DNA of 64,000 nucleotides from Aureimonas pseudogalii (lineage in GTDB: Bacteria; Pseudomonadota; Alphaproteobacteria; Rhizobiales; Rhizobiaceae). The stretch spans positions 942,283-1,006,282 of the forward strand of contig NZ_JACIEK010000001.1 of assembly GCF_014196835.1 (NCBI RefSeq), read 5' to 3'. Every line of letters begins with the position of its first letter. Within the stretch, counting starts at the first letter, position 1. A model generated the notes under the pieces. The model ran no database searches. It saw only the letters and a list, made by a program, of their open reading frames with translations, and was not told the DNA's origin. This document shows positions 16,643-25,326 of this stretch, piece by piece. Made by a program: the position numbers and the translations under genes.

Positions 16643-17281
16643 ATGACGAGAACGACCGATTTCGAACTGAACCGGAGGGACCTGATGGTCAGCGCTTCCG
16701 CCTGCGTGGCAACCACGATGCTTCCCTCTTCCGCCTCAGCGCAAGCCGGCGCCCCGACCGAGAGCCCCGTCACCGCGAAGGTCTCCTTCCGCGTGAACGG
16801 CGAGTCTCGTGCGCTGGATCTGGACCTGCGCACGACGCTGCTCGACGCGCTGCGCGAGCATCTGCATCTCACCGGCACCAAGAAGGGCTGCGACCACGGC
16901 CAGTGCGGCGCCTGCACCGTAATGGTCAACGGGCGGCGCATGGTCTCCTGCCTGTCGCTCGCCGCGATGCACGAGGGCGACGAGATCACCACGATCGAGG
17001 GGCTCGGCACGCCCGACCGGATGCACCCGATGCAGGACGCCTTCCTCAAGCACGACGGCTACCAGTGCGGCTACTGCACGCCCGGCCAGATCGTCTCGGC
17101 CGTCGCCGTGCTCGCCGAGGTGAAGGCCGGCATTCCCAGCCACGTCACCGCCGATCTCACGGCCACACCCGAAGCCTCGAACGCCGAGCTGCGCGAGCGC
17201 ATGAGCGGAAACCTCTGCCGCTGCGGCGCCTATTCCAACATTGCCGAGGCGATGACCGAGGTTGCCGGGAGGCCCGCATGA
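16643..17281 (+). CDS. paoA: Periplasmic aldehyde oxidoreductase, [2Fe-2S] subunit PaoA
   Basis: A 212-residue iron-sulfur subunit of the xanthine oxidase family. A Tat signal ([11 protein letters not shown]) and an Ala-x-Ala cleavage region occupy the first 35 residues. Two [2Fe-2S] clusters follow: the plant-type motif [21 protein letters not shown] and the second CGYCTPGQ...CRCGAY. PaoABC of E. coli oxidises aromatic and other aldehydes in the periplasm and is carried across as a folded complex by this one Tat signal. The start at 16643 has AAAGAAAGAG upstream and places the twin arginines correctly. The gene overlaps paoB by 4 nt. Confidence 0.93.
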   Translation: MTRTTDFELNRRDLMVSASACVATTMLPSSASAQAGAPTESPVTAKVSFRVNGESRALDLDLRTTLLDALREHLHLTGTKKGCDHGQCGACTVMVNGRRMVSCLSLAAMHEGDEITTIEGLGTPDRMHPMQDAFLKHDGYQCGYCTPGQIVSAVAVLAEVKAGIPSHVTADLTATPEASNAELRERMSGNLCRCGAYSNIAEAMTEVAGRPA

Positions 17282-18228
17282 AGTCCTTCACCTTCGAGCG
17301 CGCGACCTCGCCCGCCGACGCCGCCAAGGCCGCGAGCGCCAGACCCGGCGCCAAGTTCATCGCGGGCGGCACCAACCTCCTCGACCTGATGAAGCTGCAG
17401 ATCGAGACGCCGCAGCATCTCATCGACGTCAACGGCTTGAGCCTCGACACGATCGAGCCGACCGAGGACGGGGGTCTGCGCATCGGCGCGCTCGTGCGCA
17501 ACACCGATCTCGCCAGCGACGAGCGCGTGAAGCGCGACTACGGCGTGCTGACGCGGGCGATCGTCGCCGGCGCGTCGGGCCAGCTGCGCAACCGCGCGAC
17601 CACGGCCGGCAACCTCCTGCAGCGCACGCGCTGCCCCTATTTCTACGACACCAACATGGCCTGCAACAAACGCGCGCCGGGCTCCGGCTGCTCGGCGATC
17701 GAGGGCTATTCGCGCCAGCTCGGCATCGTCGGCACCAGCGACGCCTGCATCGCGACCAACCCGTCCGACATGAACGTCGCCCTGCGCGTGCTCGACGCCG
17801 TCGTCGAGACGGTGAAGCCGGACGGCGCGACGCGGGCCATCGCCATCGCCGACTTCCACCGCCTGCCCGGCGACACGCCCCATGTCGAGACCGCGCTGGA
17901 GGCGGGCGAGCTGATCACCGCGGTGACGGTGCCCAAGCCCCTCGGCGGTCGCCACATCTACCGCAAGGTGCGCGACCGCGCGTCCTACGCCTTCGCGCTG
18001 GTCTCGGTGGCGGCGGTGGTGCAGCCGGACGGCACGGGACGCTTTGCCTTGGGCGGCGTTGCGCCCAGGCCGTGGCGCGTCGAGGCGGCGGACGCCGAGA
18101 TGGCGCGCGGCGCGAAGGCGGCGGCGGGCCGGCTGCTGGCCGATGCCCGGCCGAGCGAGCACAACGCGTTCAAGGTCCCGCTGGTCGAGCGCACGCTCGG
18201 CGCGGTGATGGCGCAGGCGAGGAGCTGA
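17278..18228 (+). CDS. paoB: Aldehyde oxidoreductase FAD-binding subunit PaoB
   Basis: A 316-residue FAD subunit. The FAD-binding motif [14 protein letters not shown] is near residue 25 and the [19 protein letters not shown] segment near 110. It is followed by several cysteines (RTRCPYF, MACNKR, GSGCSAI), which in E. coli PaoB ligate an extra [4Fe-4S] cluster absent from ordinary xanthine dehydrogenases. This points to PaoB rather than XdhB/CoxM. It has no signal peptide, consistent with export together with PaoA. The ATG overlaps the paoA stop and paoC begins 4 nt after its own stop. Confidence 0.93.
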   Translation: MKSFTFERATSPADAAKAASARPGAKFIAGGTNLLDLMKLQIETPQHLIDVNGLSLDTIEPTEDGGLRIGALVRNTDLASDERVKRDYGVLTRAIVAGASGQLRNRATTAGNLLQRTRCPYFYDTNMACNKRAPGSGCSAIEGYSRQLGIVGTSDACIATNPSDMNVALRVLDAVVETVKPDGATRAIAIADFHRLPGDTPHVETALEAGELITAVTVPKPLGGRHIYRKVRDRASYAFALVSVAAVVQPDGTGRFALGGVAPRPWRVEAADAEMARGAKAAAGRLLADARPSEHNAFKVPLVERTLGAVMAQARS

Positions 18229-18232
18229 TCCC

Positions 18233-20443
18233 ATGAAGTTCGACACACCCGCCACGACGAACCCGATCGACCGGATGAAGGTCGTCGGCCAGCCCTACGA
18301 GCGTATCGAGGGCCGCCAGAAGGTCACCGGCACCGCGCCCTACGCCTACGAGCACCACGAGTTCGGCGCCGACACCGCCTACGGCTACGTCGTCGGCTCC
18401 GCGATCGGCAAGGGTCGGATCTCCGCGTTGCATCTCGGCGAGGCGCAGAAGGCGCCCGGCGTGCTGGCGATCGTCACGGCCGAAAGCGCCGGCGAGCTCG
18501 GCAAAGGCAAGTTCAACGTCGCCAAGCTGCTCGGCGGTCCCGCCGTCGACCACTACCATCAGGCCCTGGCCCTGGTGGTGGCCCGCAGCTTCGAGGAGGC
18601 GCGTTCGGCCGCCGCTCTCGTTCGCGTCGATTATGCTCGCGAGGACGGACGCTACGATCTCGAAGCGCTGAAGGACGGCGCGCCCCTCTACACGGGCGGC
18701 GAAGCCCCGGCCGAAGATCGCCTCGGCGACTTCGAGACGGCCTTCGCCGAGGCGCCGATCCAGCTCGACGCCGAATACACGACACCCGACCACAGCCATT
18801 CGGCGATGGAGCCGCAGGCCTCCACGGCGCGCTGGGACGGCGACGAACTGACCATCTGGACCTCGAACCAGATGATCGACTGGGGCGTCACCGATCTCGC
18901 GACGACGCTCGGCATGCCCAAGGAGGAGATCCGCTTCATGTCGCCCTTCGTCGGTGGCGGCTTCGGCGGCAAGCTGTTCCTGCGCACCGACGCCGTGCTC
19001 GCCGCGCTCGGCGCGAAGGCCACCGGGCGTCCGGTGAAGGTGGCGCTGACGCGCCCGCAGGTGGCCAACAACACGACGCACCGCCCCGCCACCATCCAGC
19101 GCATCCGCATCGGCGCGGGAGAGGACGGGCGCATCGCCGCCATCGCGCACGAAAGCACCTCCGGCAACCTCAAGGGCGGCGATCCCGAGAATGCCGTGGC
19201 GCAGACCAAGCTCCTCTACGCCGGCGCTCATCGTCTGGCCTCCATGCGGATCGCCGAGATGGACCTGCCGGAGGGCAACGCCATGCGCGCGCCTGGCGAG
19301 GCGCCGGGCCTGATGGCGCTGGAGATCGCCATGGACGAGATGGCCGAGAAGCTCGAGCTCGACCCGATCGAATTCCGCGTGCTCAACGACACGCAGGTCG
19401 ATCCGATGAAGCCGGACCGGCCCTTCTCGCAGCGCCAGCTGGTGGAATGCCTTCGCCAGGGCGCCGAGCGCTTCGGCTGGAACGCCCGCAATCCGCGCCC
19501 CGGTCAGGTGCGCGACGGGCAGTGGCTGGTCGGCGTCGGCGTCGCCGCGGCCTTCCGCAACAACATGACCCTGCCGTCGGGCGCGCGCGTCCGGCTGGGG
19601 CGGGACGGCGTCGTCACCGTCGAGACCGACATGACCGACATCGGCACCGGCTCCTACACGATCATCGCGCAGACGGCCGCCGAGATGATGGGGCTGCCCC
19701 TGTCGCGCGTCGCCGTGAACTTGGGCGATTCCAGCTTCCCCGTCTCGGCGGGTTCGGGCGGCCAGTTCGGTGCGAACTCTTCGACCGCCGGCGTCTATGC
19801 GGCCTGCGTCAAGCTACGCGAGGCCGTCGCCGCCAAGCTCGGCTTCAATTCGGCCGACGACCTCACCTTCGCGGAGGGCGAGGTGCGGTCCGGCAACCGC
19901 TCGGTGCCGCTGGCCCAGGCGGCCGCCGACGGCGAAATCACCGTGGAAGACACGATCGAGTTCGACCAGGGCTTCACCGATGCCGAGCAGCAATCGACCT
20001 TCGGCGCGCATTTCGTCGAGGTCGGCGTCGACCGGGCGACGGCGGAGGTACGGGTACGCCGCATGCTCTCGGTTTGCGCGGCGGGCCGCATCCTCAACCC
20101 GATGACGGCGCGCAGCCAGGTCATCGGCGCGATGACCATGGGCGTCGGCGGCGCGTTGATGGAGGAACTCGCCGTCGACAAGCGCCACGGCTTCTTCGTC
20201 AACCACGACCTTGCCGGCTACGAGGTGCCGGTGCATGCCGACATCCCGCACCAGGAGGTGATCTTCCTCGACGAGACCGACCCGCGCTCCTCACCGATGA
20301 AGGCCAAGGGCATCGGCGAGCTCGGCCTCTGCGGCGTCGGCGCGGCCGTGGCCAACGCCATCCACAACGCGACGGGCATTCGCGTCCGCAACTACCCGAT
20401 CACGCTGGACAAGCTGATCGAGGATCTGCCGGACGTCGCCTGA
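18233..20443 (+). CDS. paoC: Aldehyde oxidoreductase molybdenum-cofactor subunit PaoC
   Basis: The catalytic subunit, 736 residues, the expected length. Visible signatures are FVGGGFGGKLF (cofactor-binding glycine loop), MRAPGEAPG, the middle Moco segments (TDIGTGSYTI, GSGGQFGANSS) and GIGELGLCG, whose Glu is the catalytic base of the family. A PaoD/XdhC-type cofactor-insertion chaperone normally follows; none is present in this window, so maturation must rely on a gene elsewhere. Confidence 0.94.
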   Translation: MKFDTPATTNPIDRMKVVGQPYERIEGRQKVTGTAPYAYEHHEFGADTAYGYVVGSAIGKGRISALHLGEAQKAPGVLAIVTAESAGELGKGKFNVAKLLGGPAVDHYHQALALVVARSFEEARSAAALVRVDYAREDGRYDLEALKDGAPLYTGGEAPAEDRLGDFETAFAEAPIQLDAEYTTPDHSHSAMEPQASTARWDGDELTIWTSNQMIDWGVTDLATTLGMPKEEIRFMSPFVGGGFGGKLFLRTDAVLAALGAKATGRPVKVALTRPQVANNTTHRPATIQRIRIGAGEDGRIAAIAHESTSGNLKGGDPENAVAQTKLLYAGAHRLASMRIAEMDLPEGNAMRAPGEAPGLMALEIAMDEMAEKLELDPIEFRVLNDTQVDPMKPDRPFSQRQLVECLRQGAERFGWNARNPRPGQVRDGQWLVGVGVAAAFRNNMTLPSGARVRLGRDGVVTVETDMTDIGTGSYTIIAQTAAEMMGLPLSRVAVNLGDSSFPVSAGSGGQFGANSSTAGVYAACVKLREAVAAKLGFNSADDLTFAEGEVRSGNRSVPLAQAAADGEITVEDTIEFDQGFTDAEQQSTFGAHFVEVGVDRATAEVRVRRMLSVCAAGRILNPMTARSQVIGAMTMGVGGALMEELAVDKRHGFFVNHDLAGYEVPVHADIPHQEVIFLDETDPRSSPMKAKGIGELGLCGVGAAVANAIHNATGIRVRNYPITLDKLIEDLPDVA

Positions 20444-20498
20444 CGGTGCGGGCGGGGGCGCACCTATTCGCGCCCCCAATGCCCCCTGGTGCCCGCCG

Positions 20499-20729
20499 TC
20501 AGGTCCGTCCGTAGCCGGGCTTGACGTAAAGTCGATCGAGGTTCGGCTCGATCTCGGGAATGTAGACGGCCTTGGTCCATTCCGCCATCGGCACGTCCTC
20601 GATGGCCACCGACACGGCATCCTCGCCGCAGCCGATCGTGGAGGTGAGCGCCTCCGCCATCCTGCGGGCGAGCGCCTGCTTCATCTCTTCGGATCGTCCG
20701 GCGCCGAGCTTCACGACGACATGGGGCAT
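20499..20729 (-). CDS. 4-oxalocrotonate tautomerase family protein (PptA-like)
   Basis: A 76-residue tautomerase. Starting at 20729 the protein is MPHVVVKL..., so Pro is exposed at position 1 after removal of Met, as needed for the catalytic amino-terminal proline. Length and the KPGY C-terminal motif match E. coli PptA more than the 62-residue 4-OT proteins. A longer upstream reading would bury Pro1 and is rejected. It is convergent with paoC; the physiological substrate is unknown. Confidence 0.85.
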   Translation of the reverse strand: MPHVVVKLGAGRSEEMKQALARRMAEALTSTIGCGEDAVSVAIEDVPMAEWTKAVYIPEIEPNLDRLYVKPGYGRT

Positions 20730-20879
20730 CTCGAGCTTCCTTCGATCACAGGGGTCGTGCCCCTCCCGCGGACGCGGTGATGGCGCGAAGATGACACATC
20801 TCCCCGCTTCCGTCAGCGGTTCCGCGTCAACCGCGAAGGCCGGGACGGCCAACGACCACGCCCGCCAAGCCGATGCGCG

Positions 20880-21293
20880 TCAGGGTGCAAGCGGCGCGAG
20901 ATGGATCTCGACCTCCCCCGGCCGGTCGAAGATCGAGACGTCTCCATCAACCTGTCCGAGAACCACGATACCCGGCCGGGGAACGCGGCCGCCGCGATAG
21001 TAGATCACGAAGTCGCCCGATCCCCAGAGCCCGAGCGTTCCCGGCGAGAAATCGCGCTGGCGGGGCACCTCCGGCAGCGGCGACGGCAGATCGCCCGTCT
21101 TCTCCTGGCGAAGATGGTCGCTCATCCGGAGGGTGATCGGCAGCATCCTCGCAAGCGCGCGGGCGGCCTCGTTGTCGGCGAGATCGGCCATCACCTCGCC
21201 CCAGGGCGACGTGATGCGGATGCGGTCTTCAGCCATGACGGTTTCTGCCGAGAGCAACGTGAGGATGACGGCGGCGACGGGAGCTTTGCGCAT
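20880..21293 (-). CDS. Exported cyclophilin-like fold protein
   Basis: A 137-residue protein from the ATG at 21293: basic start MRKAPVAA, hydrophobic segment and a signal cleavage region at VMA-ED. The mature part matches the small bacterial cyclophilin-like family (PF18050 type): ARALARMLPITLRMSDH, EKTGDLPSPLP, LGLWGSGDFVIYY and GIVVLGQVDGDV. Most members are cytoplasmic; the signal peptide here is a variation. Catalytic residues of true peptidyl-prolyl isomerases are not obvious. It follows the SDR gene by about 50 nt on the same strand. Confidence 0.72.
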   Translation of the reverse strand: MRKAPVAAVILTLLSAETVMAEDRIRITSPWGEVMADLADNEAARALARMLPITLRMSDHLRQEKTGDLPSPLPEVPRQRDFSPGTLGLWGSGDFVIYYRGGRVPRPGIVVLGQVDGDVSIFDRPGEVEIHLAPLAP

Positions 21294-21344
21294 TCCAAGG
21301 TGCCTCTTGTCGATGTTCGGGTGCAGCCTTCTCTTCACCGGGGC

Positions 21345-22100
21345 TCACAGCGACCAGCCGCCGTCGACGGCGATCGAGGCGCCGGTGACGAAGGCGCCGA
21401 GGTCGGAGCACATCCAGAGGACGGCCTCGGCGATCTCTTCCGGCTGGCCGAGCCGGCCGACCGGCTCGAGGTCGATCGCCTTCTGAATGTCGCCGTCGGT
21501 GAAGCGGTCCATCATCGGCGTCGCGACGTTGCCGGGCAGGACGCAGTTCACGCGGATGTCGCGCCGGGCGTAGTCGAGCGCGGCGGACTTGGTCATGCCG
21601 ATCATCGCATGCTTCGACGCGGCATAGGAGGCGCCGCCCGCGACGCCGCGCACGCCCGCGCCCGACGCGGTGTTCACCACGACCCCGCCGCCCTGGCGCA
21701 GCATCTGCGCAATCTCGTGCTTCATGCAGAGGAAGGTGCCGCGCAGGTTGACGTCGAGGATGCGGTCCCATTCCTCGATCTCGATCTCGTGCAGCGGCGT
21801 CGCCTTGTTCTCGACGCCGGCATTGTTGAAGGCGCAGTCGAGCCGGCCGAACCGCTCCACGACACGCGCAAGCGCCGCCTCCACCTCGTCCGGCCGGGAG
21901 ACGTCGCAGGCGATCGCGAGCACCTCGCCGCCCGCCTTCGCGAGGGCATCGGCGGTGCCGCGCAGGGCATCCTCGCTGCGATCGAGAACGGCGACACGCG
22001 CGCCCTCGGCCGCGAACGCGAGGGCGGCGGCGCGGCCGATGCCGCTGGCCGCGCCGGTGACGAGCGCGACCTTGCCGGTGAAACGGGGGAATGACGACAT
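21345..22100 (-). CDS. Short-chain dehydrogenase/reductase
   Basis: A 251-residue classical SDR. The NAD(P) motif TGAASGIG is near residue 15, an acidic residue after strand 2 (LDRSED) suggests NAD preference, NNAG is near 88 and the catalytic Ser...YAASK is near 155. Closest in style to glucose/3-oxoacyl-type dehydrogenases (FTGKVALVTGAASGIGR). Divergently transcribed from a LysR gene 150 nt away, which is therefore its likely regulator. The substrate is not predictable. Confidence 0.88.
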   Translation of the reverse strand: MSSFPRFTGKVALVTGAASGIGRAAALAFAAEGARVAVLDRSEDALRGTADALAKAGGEVLAIACDVSRPDEVEAALARVVERFGRLDCAFNNAGVENKATPLHEIEIEEWDRILDVNLRGTFLCMKHEIAQMLRQGGGVVVNTASGAGVRGVAGGASYAASKHAMIGMTKSAALDYARRDIRVNCVLPGNVATPMMDRFTDGDIQKAIDLEPVGRLGQPEEIAEAVLWMCSDLGAFVTGASIAVDGGWSL

Positions 22101-22250
22101 GGGGATTTCCTTCGCGATCGAGGTGCGGGCGGGGTGCGGCGCTCTCGTTCGAGGTGCGCCGGCCGGCCGTGCGGAACGATGCCGCGCTTGCACGCCCCCG
22201 ACACCTATCGTCTGGACCCACAGCCGATTACCCGTTAGATCGCGCATGAA

Positions 22251-23165
22251 GTGATAGACGAGGATTATCAATCCGTGCGCGAGAATGTCGGCGGCCTCCT
22301 CGCCGTCCTGGCCGTGGCCCGGGCCGGCAGCTTCACCCGGGCGGCGAAGGAGCTCGGCATCTCGCAGCCGGCGCTCAGCCACACCGTGCGCGAACTCGAG
22401 GCTCGGCTCGGCGTGCGTCTTCTGAACCGCACCACGCGCAGCGTCTCGACCACCGAGGCCGGCGAGCGCCTGCTGCGAACCATCGCGCCCCATTTCGACG
22501 GGATCGAGGCCGGCCTCGCCGCCCTGACGGAGGTGCGCGACAAACCGGCGGGCACCGTGCGCATCACCGTCGGCGACACGCCGGCGGAGGGCATCATTCT
22601 GCCCGTCGTCGCCAAGCTCCTGCCGGACTATCCCGACCTTCGCGTCGAGATCAGCGTCAATGCCGGTTTCATCGACATCGTCGCCGAGCGCTTCGACGCC
22701 GGCGTGCGCCTCGGCGACACGGTGGCGCAGGACATGGTGGCGGCCCGCATCAGCCCGGACATGCGCATGGCGATCGTCGGATCGCCTGGGTACTTTGCGG
22801 CCCGAAGGGCGCCGGCGACGCCCCACGATCTCGCTGCGCATAGTTGCATCAACCTGCGCTACACCGCGACCAGCGGATGGGCGATCTGGGAGTTCGAGAA
22901 GGCGGGCGAGGCCGTCAACGTGCGCGTCGAGGGCCAGCTTCTCGTCAATTCCAACACGCTGGCCAGGCTGGGGGCGCTGGAGGGGGCGGGCCTCGCCTAT
23001 CTGCCCGCCGATTACGTGCAGCCGTTCGTGCGCTCCGGCGCCCTGGTCAGCGTGCTCGAGGACTGGTGCGACCCGTTTCCCGGCTATTTCCTCTACTATC
23101 CCAGCCGCCACCAGCCCTCTGCCGCCTTCCGCCTCGTGGTGGACGCGCTGCGCCATCGCGACTGA
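22251..23165 (+). CDS. LysR-family transcriptional regulator
   Basis: A 304-residue LysR protein: winged helix-turn-helix at about 16-75 (SFTRAAKELGISQPALSHTVRELEARLG with a short break), then a periplasmic-binding-like effector domain (about 98-300; GTVRITVGDTPAEGIILP, FDAGVRLGD). This is the CrgA/YafC-like subgroup. The start is a GTG at 22251; another GTG at 22275 is possible. Divergent orientation from the SDR at 21345 suggests it controls that gene and itself. Confidence 0.9.
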   Translation: MIDEDYQSVRENVGGLLAVLAVARAGSFTRAAKELGISQPALSHTVRELEARLGVRLLNRTTRSVSTTEAGERLLRTIAPHFDGIEAGLAALTEVRDKPAGTVRITVGDTPAEGIILPVVAKLLPDYPDLRVEISVNAGFIDIVAERFDAGVRLGDTVAQDMVAARISPDMRMAIVGSPGYFAARRAPATPHDLAAHSCINLRYTATSGWAIWEFEKAGEAVNVRVEGQLLVNSNTLARLGALEGAGLAYLPADYVQPFVRSGALVSVLEDWCDPFPGYFLYYPSRHQPSAAFRLVVDALRHRD

Positions 23166-23364
23166 ACTCGGGCGGCGCTTCGCAACGGCCCGAGGACACG
23201 CGTCGTCCATCGGCGAACCGGATTAATCGATTCCACACATAAGTGCATGTCGTTCGTGCACCCTAATCGACCGGACGGGGGTAGCCTAAATTCGGATGAT
23301 CATGACGAGGCGCGGGTGAAGACCCGGATAGGCCGACACTTATCCCGTCGCCGACTCTCATCCG

Positions 23365-23859
23365 ATGCCAGCAACGAGAGGCACCATGACGCTCATGGCA
23401 ACCACGACCGCATCCGCCACCCTTCTCGCCGCCGCAGCGCTGGCGCAGGACACCCCGCGCATCTCGGTCGTGCCGACCGAGGCGGTGGAAGATTTCAAGC
23501 CCAATCCTCCCGAGAACTTCACGGGCGACGTCCGCCTCGGAGGTACGTTCAAGGCGGCGGCCCCCGGCCGGTTGGGCGGCGGAACGGTCGTCTTCGCACC
23601 GGGCGCGCGCACCAACTGGCACAGCCACCCCGCCGGACAAACGCTGATCGTCATCGACGGCGCCGGCTTCGTGCAGGCTTCGGACGGACCGCGGCAGGAG
23701 ATCAAGCGCGGCGACATCGTCACCATCCCGGCTGGCGTCAAGCACTGGCATGGCGCGCAGGCCGGCCAGGCGATGACGCATATCGCGATCGCCGAGGTCG
23801 TCGATGGCGCAGCGGCCACCTGGATGGAGCCGGTCACCCACACCCAGTACGGGGGCTGA
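23365..23859 (+). CDS. Exported cupin-domain protein
   Basis: A 164-residue single-domain cupin. Residues about 12-28 form a hydrophobic Ala-rich segment ending ALAQ, a likely signal peptide; the in-frame ATG at 23386 may be the true start. Metal-ligand motifs are WHSHPAGQT (two His, with Gln where many cupins have Glu) and a third His in GVKHWHGA. Related cupins associate with carboxymuconolactone decarboxylase-type proteins. A short inverted repeat (GTGCA-N9-TGCAC, 23243-23261) lies about 100 nt upstream. Confidence 0.82.
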   Translation: MPATRGTMTLMATTTASATLLAAAALAQDTPRISVVPTEAVEDFKPNPPENFTGDVRLGGTFKAAAPGRLGGGTVVFAPGARTNWHSHPAGQTLIVIDGAGFVQASDGPRQEIKRGDIVTIPAGVKHWHGAQAGQAMTHIAIAEVVDGAAATWMEPVTHTQYGG

Positions 23860-24199
23860 GACGCGGCGCGTCGCCTCGGCCAACCTCGACGCTCCCCGCC
23901 CGAGAGTCCCATGGGTCGAGATCGACCGGGACACGCTCGCATCCGCCGAGCGGTCCCGACGTTCGTCGGCCGGCGCGCGCAGCGTTCGGGACGAAGGGCC
24001 GCATCGACGGGGATCGGTGTCTCGCCGAGCGGCGGTGGAAGCCGACCCCGGCATGGCCCGATGCCTCGGCCGATGCCGGGACGGATCGCTTGGGCGACGC
24101 GATCGGGACGGTGCTCTCGCTTGGACCTCGGCCGCGCCAGCGAAGCGCTTCAACCATCTGAGGTTCGACGACAATGCTCCCGGTCTCGCCGCGAAGGCC
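23860..24199. other. Intergenic region, nothing recognised
   Basis: About 340 nt between the cupin and dedA genes, which face each other. Open frames exist on both strands, but none shows motifs, a plausible ribosome site or a recognisable composition. I see no terminator hairpin. Confidence 0.5.
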
Positions 24200-24763
24200 C
24201 TAATCCTTGCGCCAGCGGTGCCGCATCCAGACGGCGAAACCGAGCGCGACCGATCCGGCGCCCGCCAGCCCCGCGAGAAGCGCGTGCTCGGACTTCAGAC
24301 GACCGAACAGCGCTTCGATGCCATGGCCGAACCAGTAGCCGGCGGAAACGAAGAGGAGCGCCCAGGTCGCGGCCGCGACGGCGTTGATCACGAGGAAGCG
24401 CCGCACCGAGAGGCGCGTGGTTCCGATGGCGACGGGGCTGACGGTTCGAAACCCGTAGACGAAGCGGAAGCCGAAGGTGAAGAGCACCGGGCGCTTGTCG
24501 AATTCGGCGAGAGCCCGGGCGAAGAACGGCTTGGCGCTGAGGTGCCGAACCAAGCCGGCATCACGGAAGTAGCGGCCGCAGAGGAAGAAGATCTGGTCGG
24601 CGACGAACGAACCGAGCGCGACCGCCACGGCGACCTGCGGGAACGGCAGGGTTCCGCGGTGGGCGATCAATCCGGCCAGCACCGCGGCGGTCTCGCCTTC
24701 GATCCCCGCCGCAAGGAAAATCGCAGGCAGCCCGTACTCGGCGATCAGCGTCTCGACGCTCAT
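24200..24763 (-). CDS. DedA family membrane protein
   Basis: A 187-residue SNARE-associated/DedA (VTT-domain) protein. It has a re-entrant-like N-terminal region with EGETAAVLAGLIA, an FFLCGRYF segment, the conserved basic core FGFRFVYGFRTVSPVAIG and two terminal helices. DedA proteins are proton-coupled undecaprenyl-phosphate or phospholipid flippases, and the Glu and the GxRxxR-like core fit. Its ATG overlaps the stop of the truncated glycosidase upstream. Confidence 0.88.
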   Translation of the reverse strand: MSVETLIAEYGLPAIFLAAGIEGETAAVLAGLIAHRGTLPFPQVAVAVALGSFVADQIFFLCGRYFRDAGLVRHLSAKPFFARALAEFDKRPVLFTFGFRFVYGFRTVSPVAIGTTRLSVRRFLVINAVAAATWALLFVSAGYWFGHGIEALFGRLKSEHALLAGLAGAGSVALGFAVWMRHRWRKD

Positions 24764-25326
24764 GGCGAGGTCAGGATGTCGCCGGGCGCCTCGTTGGCAC
24801 AGGCGACCTCGACGTCGAAAGACCGCGGCTCGGGGGAGACGGCGCTGTCCTCGATCCCGCATTCCCGCGCGTCCGCACCCTGGCGCCGGGTGTCCTCGGC
24901 CAGGGAGTCGGCATAGGGGACGGGCGCTTGCGGATCGCGGTGGAGCCGCCGCTGGTCGGGATGGATCGGCGCGGCGCCGAGGTTCCACCAGATCTCCTTC
25001 ACCTCCTCGCCGTGATTTCCCTTTACGTCGGCGAGGCCGGACAAGCGCTCCCTGCGGACCGCGCCGACGCCGTTCCAGAACCCGGGCGACAGGAGGCGCC
25101 CATGCTGGCGCACGTCGCAGAAGCCGGTGATGCCATCCTCGCGCCAGCGATAGCCGAGCAAGCGGGCATGGTTGTGCGGCAGGGTACGCCAGGCGGGTCC
25201 GTCCCTGCGCGAGGTGCTTCCTCGGCTCCGGAAGAGACAAGGCTCGCGGCGGCGCCCCTCCGCGTCGTCGGCTTCGCGCAGGCGCTGCTCCTCGGCGGGG
25301 TCGACGATCGGAGAGCCGGCGCTCAA
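24760..25326 (-). pseudogene. N-terminal fragment of an MGH1-like glycoside hydrolase
   Basis: A 188-codon frame that looks like only the first fifth of the roughly 880-residue MGH1-like glucosidase family. Recognisable pieces are FPHDHAR-like LPHNHARLLGYRWREDGITGF (interrupted here only for length), FWNG, KGNHGEEVKE, then the P-x-P-YA and RSFDVEV segments. It stops at DILTSP, where intact members run on into the beta-sandwich and the catalytic alpha/alpha barrel. No barrel coding is found downstream, where dedA begins 4 nt before its end. The TTG at 25326 overlaps the zwf stop. It could be a translated remnant or simply decaying DNA. Confidence 0.65.

Noticed and set aside
23243-23261. GTGCA-N9-TGCAC inverted repeat upstream of the cupin gene
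   Set aside because: Five-base arms are too short to call an operator without comparative evidence; mentioned only in the cupin entry.
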